Assembly: GCA_947505245.1 (NCBI GenBank)
Contig: CANNIZ010000025.1
Span: forward strand, 1-56,944
Origin: Pseudomonadota bacterium
GTDB lineage: Bacteria; Myxococcota_A; UBA796; GCA-2862545
DNA: 56,944 nucleotides
Direction: 5' to 3'
Both the position numbers and the translations under genes were made by a program. The notes beneath the pieces were generated by a model. It was not told the DNA's origin. It did not search any database and was given only the letters and a program-made list of their open reading frames with translations. Each line of letters opens with the position of its first letter. The first letter of the stretch is position 1. Positions 28,964 to 36,967 of the stretch are shown piece by piece.

Positions 28964-29470
28964 CTGAACGACGGACTAACTACGAAGTCCACAGTCGATC
29001 CACAGAAGACAATTTCTCTGGTCCGCTAAGGTTCCAAGTGATCGATCCGATAGGGACGGATGGACAATTTCTCCCGATCATGCAGCAGCGGGAAACGCCG
29101 GGTTTTGGCCGGTGGCGCGTCGTCGTCCACAGGCGTACTCATGCCGGATCGAAGGCGATCATGCAACGTTTCGACGCTTGACCCTGATCCAGCGCAGCAG
29201 TACCAAGGTGGGGCCGGATCACTTCCGGCTCGCCGCACCCGCAGGTAGTTCCGTTTCGTCGCGGGACTACAGCGCTCCGGTCCTACGGACCGGAGGCCGC
29301 TCCCGTCCAATGGATCGGAGTCTGCTCCTCACTCTCACCGTCCGACCCGCGGCGTCTGGTTCGTCTGTGCTCCACGTCCCTCCGGGCTCCTCTCTCCCAA
29401 GAGCCCCCGGTCCCTGCCCGCCGGCAAGCGTGGGAACGTCGTACTGGGCGTCGCGTCTCGCGAGGTCCTC
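28964..29470. other. long intergenic region with hairpin and short repeats
   Basis: About 500 bp without a convincing gene; it is more AT-rich at its left end. It contains GACAATTTCTC twice (29008-29018 and 29063-29073), three TCCACA words (28988-29135), a perfect hairpin CTCCGGTCC-tac-GGACCGGAG at about 29273-29293, and at 29203 a word CCAAGGTGGGGCC resembling the start of the 22-bp repeat family. A 120-residue plus frame here has poor codon statistics and no motif. It probably holds promoters for the HEAT/DUF309 gene and the gene at 29471, plus mobile-element debris. Confidence 0.45.
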
Positions 29471-31051
29471 CTGAACGCGAGGCGCAAAGCCACGCTCACT
29501 GCCATCGCCGCGACGCTCCTCCTCGTCGTCGCGGCTTTGGCGGTGGCGTGGCGCGACCCGCGCGTCGTCGACGAGGTGTTTCGTCGCGTTGGTCAGCGCG
29601 CGCCGGGCGCGGGCGAGGTGGCGTCGCTCGCGGCGTGTGACGAACCCGACGTCGTGCTGCTGCTCAAGATCGTCGAGCAGGACCTCGAGGTCGCTTGCCC
29701 CGCGGGGTTCGTCGCGAGCGCGCTCGCCCACGACGCGAGGCCGCGGTGGGCGCATTGGCTGGCCCGTGCCGCGGCCGATCCGCGGCGAGCGGCGCGCACC
29801 CGCCTCCGGGCCGCGCTCGCGGTGTACCAGATCGACGGTGTGGCGCCGCCGTCGTTGCCCGTCTTGCTCGAGGACCCTGGCGCGGTCGACGAGCGTGCGC
29901 GGCTGCTCGCGACGTGGATCGCCGCCGACGAGGCACCGGAGTGGGCCGCGCCGTCGGTCCACGAACAGGTGCGGTGGGCCGCCTGGCTCGACGGCGACGT
30001 CGCGAGCGCGTGGGCGGCGACGGATCGGCTGCGGCTCGAGGCCGAGCTCGGCCACCTCGATCAGGCCGAACGCGAGGCCCTGGTCGACGAGGCCCTCGGC
30101 CCCGTGGGTCTCGGCGAGGGTTGGCTCGACGCGATGCTCGAGCGACGCGGTCGTGGGCTCCCGTTGGCTGATCTCGACGGCCCCATACTTCACCTCGTCG
30201 ACCACCGAATCGACGCGTGCGCGGCGAGGTCATCGCCTCCCTGCCTGCGGCTCGCCGCCGACCTGATCGAGGCTCGCCTGCGCGAGGTGCCAGACGACGG
30301 GCCGGTCACCGAGCAGCCCGCCGAAGGTCGGGTGTCGCTCGCGGTGCTTTGGGACGTCGCCTACGACGGCGCTGCGGTCGATGCCGCGGCGCGTCGGGTC
30401 GAGGCCGCCGCCACCTTCGTGCGCACCGGCGACCCCGCGGGGCGGTCGCTTCGGATGCTCGCGACCATCGCGCACCCGCGAAATCGCCTCGCCGCCGATC
30501 GCGCGCGCGACTTGCCGCTCGGCGACCCGTTGCTCACGCTTGCGGCGCGGCGCGGCTCCCCGTGGGCCACGGCGGCGCTGGCGCTCGCGCTGGGGCGAGC
30601 CGCGGATCTGCCGGTTCGCGTCGCCGCGCTGGGCGATGGCGTGGTGATCGACGCCGATGGCCGGAAGGTCGCGATCGGTCCCTGCGGTGCGCAGGTCGCG
30701 GCGCCTGCGGACCCGGTGCAGGCGTGGCCCGAACAGGCCGTCGTGGCCCAGGCCGCCATCGAATTGGCTGGCACCGCGCTGCGCCGGGGCGACGGTCCGC
30801 GCGCGCTCCGCCTTGCCGTGCTCGCGGAGTCGCTGGATCCGGTTGGAGCCGCCGGCGTTGTGTCCATCGTGCGCAGCCGCGTCGAGATCGACCCGCTGGG
30901 CGGCGCGGCGGGCGCGTTGTTGGTGGTCGGGACCGACCCCGGAGCCGCTGGACTCGCAGCGCGTCGCGCCCGCGCCGGCACCTGGGACCACGCGCGCGTC
31001 GAGTGGAACCAGGCGGGGCGCCCGGAGTGCCCGTCAGCGCTCGGGCCGTGA
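29471..31051 (+). CDS. membrane-anchored hypothetical protein, probable CTG start
   Basis: Read from CTG at 29471 the protein is 526 residues and begins MNARRKATLTAIAATLLLVV, a basic end followed by one transmembrane helix that would anchor a large periplasmic or cytosolic domain rich in Ala, Asp and Arg. GAGG lies five bases before the CTG. The nearest conventional start, TTG 29537, would lose most of the helix. The body is helical with TPR-like spacing (ARRVEAAATFV, LRMLATIAHP), but no family was recognised. It overlaps the sulfatase gene by 18 bp at the 3' end. Confidence 0.6.
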   Translation: MNARRKATLTAIAATLLLVVAALAVAWRDPRVVDEVFRRVGQRAPGAGEVASLAACDEPDVVLLLKIVEQDLEVACPAGFVASALAHDARPRWAHWLARAAADPRRAARTRLRAALAVYQIDGVAPPSLPVLLEDPGAVDERARLLATWIAADEAPEWAAPSVHEQVRWAAWLDGDVASAWAATDRLRLEAELGHLDQAEREALVDEALGPVGLGEGWLDAMLERRGRGLPLADLDGPILHLVDHRIDACAARSSPPCLRLAADLIEARLREVPDDGPVTEQPAEGRVSLAVLWDVAYDGAAVDAAARRVEAAATFVRTGDPAGRSLRMLATIAHPRNRLAADRARDLPLGDPLLTLAARRGSPWATAALALALGRAADLPVRVAALGDGVVIDADGRKVAIGPCGAQVAAPADPVQAWPEQAVVAQAAIELAGTALRRGDGPRALRLAVLAESLDPVGAAGVVSIVRSRVEIDPLGGAAGALLVVGTDPGAAGLAARRARAGTWDHARVEWNQAGRPECPSALGP

Positions 31052-33310
31052 CCAGGGGAGATCGCCCGCGTTCGGCGCCCGGGCCTCGTCGAGCTTCGCC
31101 GGTGGGGTCTCGCCGGCGAGCGCGAGCGCGTTCTCATAGGCTGCGTAGGCCTCTTTCTCGTGACCGAGCTTCTTCAGGACGTTCGCCTCCAGCATCGCGC
31201 AGCCGGCGTAGGTTGGCGCGAACGCGCGGCACTCGGTGACGCGCTTGTTGGCTTCGTCGTAGCGGCCGAGGTTGAACAGCGCCTGCGCCGTTGAGTGCAT
31301 GGTGAGCGGGTTCGGCGGTTCGAACGTCTCGATCGTCGACAGCTCGGCGAGCTGATCGTCGTAGCGCGACTGATCCGCGAACAGTCGCACGAGCATCTGC
31401 CGACTTGGAATGGACGGCGGGTTGACCGCGATCTCCTCGCGGAATTCGTCCTCTGCGCGGGCCGTGTCCTGCGCCGCGAGCGAGGCCAGGCCGAGGTAAT
31501 GGTGCACGAGCGCCTGCTTCGGATCGCGCAGCAGGGCGCCTTGCAGCAGCGGTAGCGCTTCGCTGAACTCGCCGCGGGACGCGAGCTCCACGCCCGTCAT
31601 CGCCTGCACGGTGGTCGAATCGGGCAGCGCCTGCCGGGCTCGCTCGAGCTCGGGCTGAAACGTTGGCGCCTGCGTCGCGAACAGCAGGTGCAGGTAGGGG
31701 GCCCACGCCACCTCGAGGTACGGATCGAGCTCGAGCGCGGCGTGAAGTGCGGCGAGGGCGTCGGGGTACCGTCCCTGGCGCATGCGCACGTGCGCGAGGA
31801 GCAGCTTCGCAGAAGAGTTCCCCGCCTGATCGGCCTCCTCGGCGAGCGCGGAGGCGAGGTCGAGTTCACCCTGCGACAACAGCACCGTCACGAGCATCCG
31901 GCGCGGCTCCTCGAGCCCAGGGTCGGTCGCGCGCACGGCCTCGAGCTTGACGCGGGCCTCCGCGAGATCGCCGCGCTGCAGCGCCTGCCGCGCCGACTCG
32001 ACGTCGCGCAGCACGGGCAGCCGATCGACCGGGTCCGGCAGGCCCTTGGCGAGGGCGGGATCGGGCGTCGCCTCCGACGTCAGGTACCCGAGCGCCGCGA
32101 GCTGCGCCTCCTGGTCCGAAGACAGGTGAACCTCCGTCGCACCTCCGATCGGGGTCATCGCGGAGGCCATGCCCATCAGGGTGGTCTGCATGGCGAGGAG
32201 GCGGGCGGCGTCGGTGAGCGCGAGATCGGTGGCCTCGGTGGCGTCGCCCTTTTCGTACAGCTCCGGGGTGGTGCTGTCGATCAGCTTGTGCGTGTCGTCC
32301 ACGAGCGCGCGTTGGGGCGCCCAGCCGTAGTGGTGGAACGCATACAGCGACTCTGCGTATACGCTCCGCGGCGCCGACGCGGGGTTCGCGCCTCGGATCC
32401 ACGGCGCGAGGTCGAGCCCGTCGATCCCCTCCGGCGCCGGCCGACCTGCTGCGTCCAGCACGGTCGGGACGATGTCGACGAGGCTCGTCGCGAAGTCGAC
32501 GGTGGTCCCCTTGCCGCCGCCGGGCGCGCGAATGACGAGCGGAATGTGGGTGGTGGCGTCGTACAACAACACGCCGTGCATCGCCTCGCCGTGGGAGCCG
32601 AGGCCTTCGCCGTGATCGGCCATCACGAGCACCCAGGTGTGGTCGAGGTCATGCGTGGCCTTGAGCGCGTCGATCAGGCGCCCGAGCTGGCTGTCGGCGT
32701 AAGAGACCTCGGCCGCATACGGCGACTTGTTGCCCTTCGCGAACGGCGCGGGGGCCGCGTAGGGGTGATGCGCGTCGAACAGGTGGACCCACGCGAAGAA
32801 TGGCTTCGTGCGGTCGCGCGTTCCGAGCCAGCCGAGCGCGTCGTCTACGACTGCATCGCCGCGACGCTCGACGCGCCAGCGGTTGTTCTGCTCGTCCGGC
32901 GAGTGGCCCATGTCGTCGAAGAACGCGTCGAACCCTTGCGCAAAGCCCCAGTGGTGCGACGTGACCTCGGCCCCTACGGACGCCATCGTCGTGTAGCCGG
33001 CGTCCTGCATCCGCTCGGCGAGCGTGAGCGCGTCTGGCGACAGGAAGTAGTCGCCGTTGTCGCGCACACCGTGGCGCGGGGGCCACAGGCCCGTCATGAG
33101 CGAGGAATGAGCGGGGATGGTGAGCGGCGTCACCGTATAGGTGCGCGTGAACCGCACCCCTTCGGCTGCGAGCGCGTCCCACGTGGGGGTGTGCGCGTCG
33201 CGTGCGCCGTACGCGCCGATCGCGTCCGCTCGTGTCGTATCGAGCGTGACGATCAACACGTTGGGCGGCAGTTCGGGAGCGGGGCAACCAGCGAGTAGGA
33301 TGGCGAGCAT
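31034..33310 (-). CDS. sulfatase-like hydrolase with TPR repeats, lipoprotein
   Basis: A 758-residue lipoprotein (MLAILLAGC). Residues 16-410 are an alkaline-phosphatase-superfamily sulfatase domain: NVLIVTLDTTRADAIGAYG (metal-binding DTTR), VTPLTIPAHSSLMTG, GVRDNGDYFL and VMADHGEGLGSHGE. The nucleophile position of the C/S-x-P-x-R motif holds Thr64 within TIPAH, so the formylglycine route of classical sulfatases is unlikely. The C-terminal ~350 residues are TPR-like helical repeats (LLLAHVRMRQGRYPDALAAL, ALVHHYLGLASLA). This sulfatase-TPR architecture is known from several deltaproteobacterial and acidobacterial proteins; substrate unknown. It diverges from the gene at 33363. Confidence 0.87.
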   Translation of the reverse strand: MLAILLAGCPAPELPPNVLIVTLDTTRADAIGAYGARDAHTPTWDALAAEGVRFTRTYTVTPLTIPAHSSLMTGLWPPRHGVRDNGDYFLSPDALTLAERMQDAGYTTMASVGAEVTSHHWGFAQGFDAFFDDMGHSPDEQNNRWRVERRGDAVVDDALGWLGTRDRTKPFFAWVHLFDAHHPYAAPAPFAKGNKSPYAAEVSYADSQLGRLIDALKATHDLDHTWVLVMADHGEGLGSHGEAMHGVLLYDATTHIPLVIRAPGGGKGTTVDFATSLVDIVPTVLDAAGRPAPEGIDGLDLAPWIRGANPASAPRSVYAESLYAFHHYGWAPQRALVDDTHKLIDSTTPELYEKGDATEATDLALTDAARLLAMQTTLMGMASAMTPIGGATEVHLSSDQEAQLAALGYLTSEATPDPALAKGLPDPVDRLPVLRDVESARQALQRGDLAEARVKLEAVRATDPGLEEPRRMLVTVLLSQGELDLASALAEEADQAGNSSAKLLLAHVRMRQGRYPDALAALHAALELDPYLEVAWAPYLHLLFATQAPTFQPELERARQALPDSTTVQAMTGVELASRGEFSEALPLLQGALLRDPKQALVHHYLGLASLAAQDTARAEDEFREEIAVNPPSIPSRQMLVRLFADQSRYDDQLAELSTIETFEPPNPLTMHSTAQALFNLGRYDEANKRVTECRAFAPTYAGCAMLEANVLKKLGHEKEAYAAYENALALAGETPPAKLDEARAPNAGDLPWSRPER

Positions 33311-33362
33311 GGCCCCGGGTCTATCCCCGCGGTGGTACGCTCCGCACCCCCGGGGGTAGATC

Positions 33363-33944
33363 GTGGAGCCCATCGCTGTCGCGCGCCTGTTTCGGCCGCC
33401 GCGCCTCGTCGAATATGTCGAACATCGCGTTTTTACCGCGGTCCCAATGGGGTCGGGTCGCGTTCGCCAGGTCTGGAAGGATCTCGGCGACGGCGCGTAC
33501 GAGGTCGAAGAGTTCGAGGAGTCGGCCGAGGGGCCGCGCTGGCGTGAGGGTTGGCGGTTGGCGCTCGGCCCCGAAGGGCTCGTCCACCTCGGCGCGATCC
33601 CCCGCTCGGGCTCATTCGAGCCGTGGGACCCGCCGTGGACCGTGTTGCCGGCGGTGGTCCGATCGGGGCCGGTCTCGTCGGGCGTGCATCGCCGCGGCGA
33701 GCGCGAGGTCGAGCGGGTCGCAGACATCATCCCGTCGTCGATCCCGGGGGGCGTCACGGTGGTGTCCGATACGCGCGGCGGCCCCGCTCGCATCGTGATG
33801 CGCGATCATTTCGTGCCCGACTTCGGGTGGGCGGGCTTCGAGGGATTGATCTTGCGGCCGACGGGTCAGCTCCGGGTATGGAGCGAGGACGTCGTGGTGG
33901 ACGGGGTAGCTGCGCCAACGGCGCCGGAGGATACCGATGCGTAG
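33363..33944 (+). CDS. hypothetical protein, paralogue of the next gene
   Basis: A 193-residue protein without a signal peptide, starting at GTG with GGGGGTAG upstream. It shares LGPEGLVHLGAI, EPWDPPWTVLP and MRDHFVPDFGWAGFEGL with the next gene. Charged and tryptophan-rich (WKDLGDG, WREGWRLALG), it looks globular and beta-rich. Its 3' end overlaps the next gene's start by 8 bp, so the two are translationally coupled. One member being cytosolic and the other a lipoprotein suggests a partner pair. Confidence 0.7.
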   Translation: MEPIAVARLFRPPRLVEYVEHRVFTAVPMGSGRVRQVWKDLGDGAYEVEEFEESAEGPRWREGWRLALGPEGLVHLGAIPRSGSFEPWDPPWTVLPAVVRSGPVSSGVHRRGEREVERVADIIPSSIPGGVTVVSDTRGGPARIVMRDHFVPDFGWAGFEGLILRPTGQLRVWSEDVVVDGVAAPTAPEDTDA

Positions 33945-34557
33945 GCTGTTCCTGCTCCTGGCGCTCAGCGCCTGCCCCAAGTCCGGCCTCGGCACGCTCG
34001 AACAGGCGGTGCCGCCGCCGCATGACGTGGGCTGGCGCGAGACCGTCGTGATCGACGGGATCGTCCGGCTGTCGTTCGGCGTCACGCAGCAATGGATCGG
34101 GCCCAAGGACCTTGGAGACGGTCGCAAGTCCTGGCGCATCCTCGAAGTGGAGGAGAAGCCCGAAGGCATCAAGGAGCGCGCGCGCTACGACCTCGTGCTC
34201 GGCCCCGAAGGGTTCGGGTACCTCGGCACCGTTCAGGCGGACGGCTCGCTGCAGGAGTGGGATCCACCGGAGCTCGTGCTCCCGCCGAATCCCGTGGTCG
34301 GCGCAAAGTTCTCGACGAAGTCGAAGAAGGGCGACCGCACGGTCGAGCGCAGCTGCGAGCTGCTCGCGTCGGACCTATGCAACGGCGGCATCGTGAGCGT
34401 GTGTGAAGCCGCGGATGAGCACGGCACCACCGTGATGCGCGAGCACTTCTGTCCGGGCGTTGGTTGGGCGGGCTACGAGTCGCTGCGCGTGTTCGACGGG
34501 CACAGCGAGAAGCGGTGGACGGAAGACCTCGTGCGGGACGGCGTGTCGGTGCCGTAG
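33937..34557 (+). CDS. lipoprotein paralogue of the preceding gene
   Basis: A 206-residue protein with signal MRRLFLLLALSAC (lipobox LSAC). The body repeats the motifs of its neighbour: LGPEGFGYLGTV, QEWDPPELVLP and MREHFCPGVGWAGYESL, here with extra cysteines (ERSCELLASDLC, VCEAADEH, HFCPG). No known family. The 3' part is overlapped by 183 bp of run-on frame from the decayed RAYT-like gene on the other strand, but the plus-strand codon use here is normal. Confidence 0.75.
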   Translation: MRRLFLLLALSACPKSGLGTLEQAVPPPHDVGWRETVVIDGIVRLSFGVTQQWIGPKDLGDGRKSWRILEVEEKPEGIKERARYDLVLGPEGFGYLGTVQADGSLQEWDPPELVLPPNPVVGAKFSTKSKKGDRTVERSCELLASDLCNGGIVSVCEAADEHGTTVMREHFCPGVGWAGYESLRVFDGHSEKRWTEDLVRDGVSVP

Positions 34558-35244
34558 CCAGCGCCGCGCGACGTCCAGGTGCTGCCGGGGCACGTTGTAC
34601 AGCTGGTGTACGCGGCGGGGTGTGACACGGAGGGCTGAGGCGACGTCACAGGGCCGCCAGCCGCGCTCGCGAGCGAGCTGAGCGAACAGCGGGAACGCGC
34701 GCCGATCGCCGGGCAGGTGTCCCTGCACCTCACACGCGACGGTGAACAGCACGTTCAGCGGCTCTTCACGGGCTGCGGGCACCGTCCACCCGCGCGGAAG
34801 CGGCCTCCCGCCGGCGCGCGCGTGGAGCTCCCGGCGATCGAGCTGTGTGACGCCGGTCGGATCGTAGAACGGGCAGGTGCGGTAGCCGAGGACGTCCCGG
34901 TGGCTCGACCACGGGCTCGCGAGCGGGCAGGGGTCGCCGAGTTCCGTGGCGGCGCGATGGGCCTCAGCGACGGCGTCGATCAGGTCGTCGGGCGGCCGGA
35001 GATCGAGCGCGGCGTGCACCCCCACGCGGTGGGCCACCGAGCATCGGATCCGGCCGATCCCGGCTCGCACGGCGTCGGGCTCCCCTTCGACGACGAGGTG
35101 GAGCGCGCTGCTCCCGAAGCCGTACGCGAGCAGGTGCGCGCGCCCGCCGAGGGCTCGGGAGAACCTGGAGAGCAGGGCGTACCGGACGGCGTCGGCCTCG
35201 CGACCTCGCCCCAACTCGAGCCCGAGCGTGTAGTGGCTGTGCAT
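34375..35244 (-). pseudogene. RAYT-like protein, degenerate, 3' end lost
   Basis: A 289-residue frame with a good GGAGGTGTCC ribosome site before ATG 35244. Residues about 110-135 have SPWSSHRDVLGY, the conserved WSSHR block of Y1 transposases, and the C-terminal third is a helix-turn-helix-like domain (DVASALRVTPRRVHQLYNVP). The HUH position reads FGSSALHLVVEG, so the first His of H-x-H is Ala and the catalytic pair is gone. The recognisable protein ends near 34559; the remaining 183 bp to the stop are antisense to the lipoprotein gene. A REP hairpin lies just upstream. Confidence 0.6.
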
Positions 35245-35280
35245 GGACACCTCCACGCGCGGGAGGAGCACGGCCCGTAC

Positions 35281-35361
35281 CAGCGATATTCGGCGTCTGA
35301 ACGTTGGGGTGACGGACGTCTCCGGCGACTTCCGTCAGACTTCCGTCAGACCTCCGTCACC
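35281..35361. repeat. REP-like hairpin upstream of the second RAYT-like gene
   Basis: GGTGACGGA (35308-35316) pairs perfectly with TCCGTCACC (35353-35361). Between them, TTCCGTCAGAC is repeated in tandem. The flank toward the transposase, GCGATATTCGGCGT, is the reverse complement of the flank in the copy at 13274-13341. The metallo-beta-lactamase gene ends inside this hairpin, so it may also terminate that transcript. Confidence 0.72.
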
Positions 35362-36109
35362 CTGACCACACGTCGCCATCCGCCGCGCGGCGCACGACGG
35401 TGCCGGCGTCTTCGATCGTGGCGACGGCGAGGGCGACATCGACATACTCGTAGAGGTGCGTAAGCCACACCTCGCGAGGTCGCGCGCGCCGCACCAGGTC
35501 TGCGATCGCGCTCGGAAACAGGTGCTGATCGGCGGGGACCGCGTCGCTGCCTGCGCACTCGGTCACGAGCAGGTCGGCGCCGGCAGCCAACTCGATGAGG
35601 GCCTCGGAAGGGCCGGTGTCGCCCGAAAACACGACCGACCGACCCTCGGCTTCGAAGCGCAGATGGAGCGCCCCGGAGCTGTGAACGGCGGGGCGCGTGT
35701 GCACGACGAGCGCGCCGAGGTCGACGGTGGCCGGCGCGTCGAGCGCGAGCTCGGTGACGATGGTGGTGGCCGGCGGGTGAAGCTCGATCCAGCGGCCGTA
35801 CACGCCGACGAGCCCATCGAGGAAGGCCTGAAAGCCCTGACCTGCGTAGATCGGATAATCCGCGAGGCGGCGGCTCGCGTGCATCGCGAACAGCAGCGGC
35901 ACGAGGTCGCCGGTGTGATCGGGGTGCCGATGGGAGTAGAAGCCGCCCACGAGGCTGCGCGGGTCCACGCCCGTCGCAGCACAGCGCTGAAGGGTGCCGC
36001 TGCCGCCGTCCACCAGCCAGCTCTGGCCCTGCACGCTGACGAGGAACCCGGCCGGACCGCGCTCAGCGTCGGGGACGTTCGTGCCCGAGCCGAGGACAGT
36101 GAACCTCAC
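35357..36109 (-). CDS. metallo-beta-lactamase fold hydrolase, RNase Z-like
   Basis: A 250-residue protein with the zinc motif SHRHPDHTGD (H60, H62, D64, H65), a second-site His within VHTRPAVHSSG, the bridging Asp in VVFSGDTGPSE and a C-terminal LTHLYEY. This layout fits the RNase Z/ElaC or AtsA-like branch; whether it cuts tRNA 3' trailers or a small molecule cannot be told, and the long exosite arm of ElaC is not evident. Its GTG start overlaps the upstream gene by 4 bp. It is third in an operon of three. Confidence 0.85.
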   Translation of the reverse strand: MRFTVLGSGTNVPDAERGPAGFLVSVQGQSWLVDGGSGTLQRCAATGVDPRSLVGGFYSHRHPDHTGDLVPLLFAMHASRRLADYPIYAGQGFQAFLDGLVGVYGRWIELHPPATTIVTELALDAPATVDLGALVVHTRPAVHSSGALHLRFEAEGRSVVFSGDTGPSEALIELAAGADLLVTECAGSDAVPADQHLFPSAIADLVRRARPREVWLTHLYEYVDVALAVATIEDAGTVVRRAADGDVWSG

Positions 36110-36954
36110 GCCTCTTCGGCGACCTCGTCGTCCGTGACGCCGAGCCAGTTGAACGCTTCATGTAGCAGCGTGTTCCCGATCTCGGCGACGATCGTCTCGC
36201 GAGCGCCAAGCCGCGCGAGGTTGCCCGTGAACAGGCGAACGGACTCGGGCTTCTCCGTGCTCGGGTCGCCCTCTTCGGGCGGGACGCCGTCGTACAGCCC
36301 CGACACGGTGGGGGTGAGTGGAGGGTCGATCGCGCGCAATTCCGCGAGGTCCGGCAGGTCAACGAGCAGCACGGGCACGCCCTTCCAGAACGTGCGTACG
36401 GCGTCGGGCAACGCGCTCGTCGCTTCGGCGACCATCGCGTTCCACTGGGCTTCCGAGAACTGGACCGGCAGCGGATACGCCTCTGGATCCAGGCGGTGGG
36501 CCGCGATGAACGACTGCACCGCTTCGGATTTTTTCCCGGGGATGCGCTCCAACGCGAGGCCGAGGTAGAAGTGGGTCTCGCCGAGGTCGGGTGCGATCGC
36601 GAGCGAAGCGCGCGCGGCCTCCACGGCGGCCTGGAGCTCGACGCACTCGAACCGCGCCACCGCGAGCCCTGCGAGGGCCCCCGCGCGCATCGCCTTGTCG
36701 CCGTCTGGACCGGCGGCCGACAGGTGCTGTTGGTACGCGTCGCGCGCACCTTCGGCGTCCCCGAGCTCGAGCAGGGCCTCAGCGAGCAGGAATAGCGCCT
36801 CGGGGTGATCCGGCGTCTCGTCGAGCAGCTCCTCGACCTCGAGCACGGCCCCAGGCCAGTCGCTCTTGTCGAGGGCCTTTCGCACGCGATCCAGGCGCAG
36901 CGCCTGGCGGGTGGCGTCGTCGATTCGCCAGCCGCCCTGGACCTCGTCGTCCAT
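36106..36954 (-). CDS. TPR protein with C-terminal degenerate zincin (MMP-like) domain
   Basis: A 282-residue protein. Residues about 35-160 are TPR helices (HPEALFLLAEALLELGDAEG, ETHFYLGLALERIPGKKSEA). The C-terminal ~110 residues resemble the small MMP-like metallopeptidase family that follows TPRs in many proteobacteria: VPVLLVDLPD, SGLYDGVPPEEG, RLFTGNLAR and TLLHEAFNWLG. The last would be HExxHxxG, but the second His is Asn269, so zinc binding is probably lost or changed. The ATG at 36954 has GGGAGA upstream. It sits 13 bp after the preceding gene and overlaps the next by 4 bp. Confidence 0.78.
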   Translation of the reverse strand: MDDEVQGGWRIDDATRQALRLDRVRKALDKSDWPGAVLEVEELLDETPDHPEALFLLAEALLELGDAEGARDAYQQHLSAAGPDGDKAMRAGALAGLAVARFECVELQAAVEAARASLAIAPDLGETHFYLGLALERIPGKKSEAVQSFIAAHRLDPEAYPLPVQFSEAQWNAMVAEATSALPDAVRTFWKGVPVLLVDLPDLAELRAIDPPLTPTVSGLYDGVPPEEGDPSTEKPESVRLFTGNLARLGARETIVAEIGNTLLHEAFNWLGVTDDEVAEEA

Positions 36955-36967
36955 CAAATCTCCCGCA

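Noticed and set aside
28988..29135. replication origin with DnaA boxes
   Set aside because: Three TCCACA words occur, but none matches the full 9-base DnaA box and no dnaA, dnaN or AT-rich unwinding region is near.
29112..29474. 120-residue plus-strand ORF
   Set aside because: Ser/Arg/Pro-rich without motif, poor third-position GC pattern, and contains the hairpin at 29273-29293.
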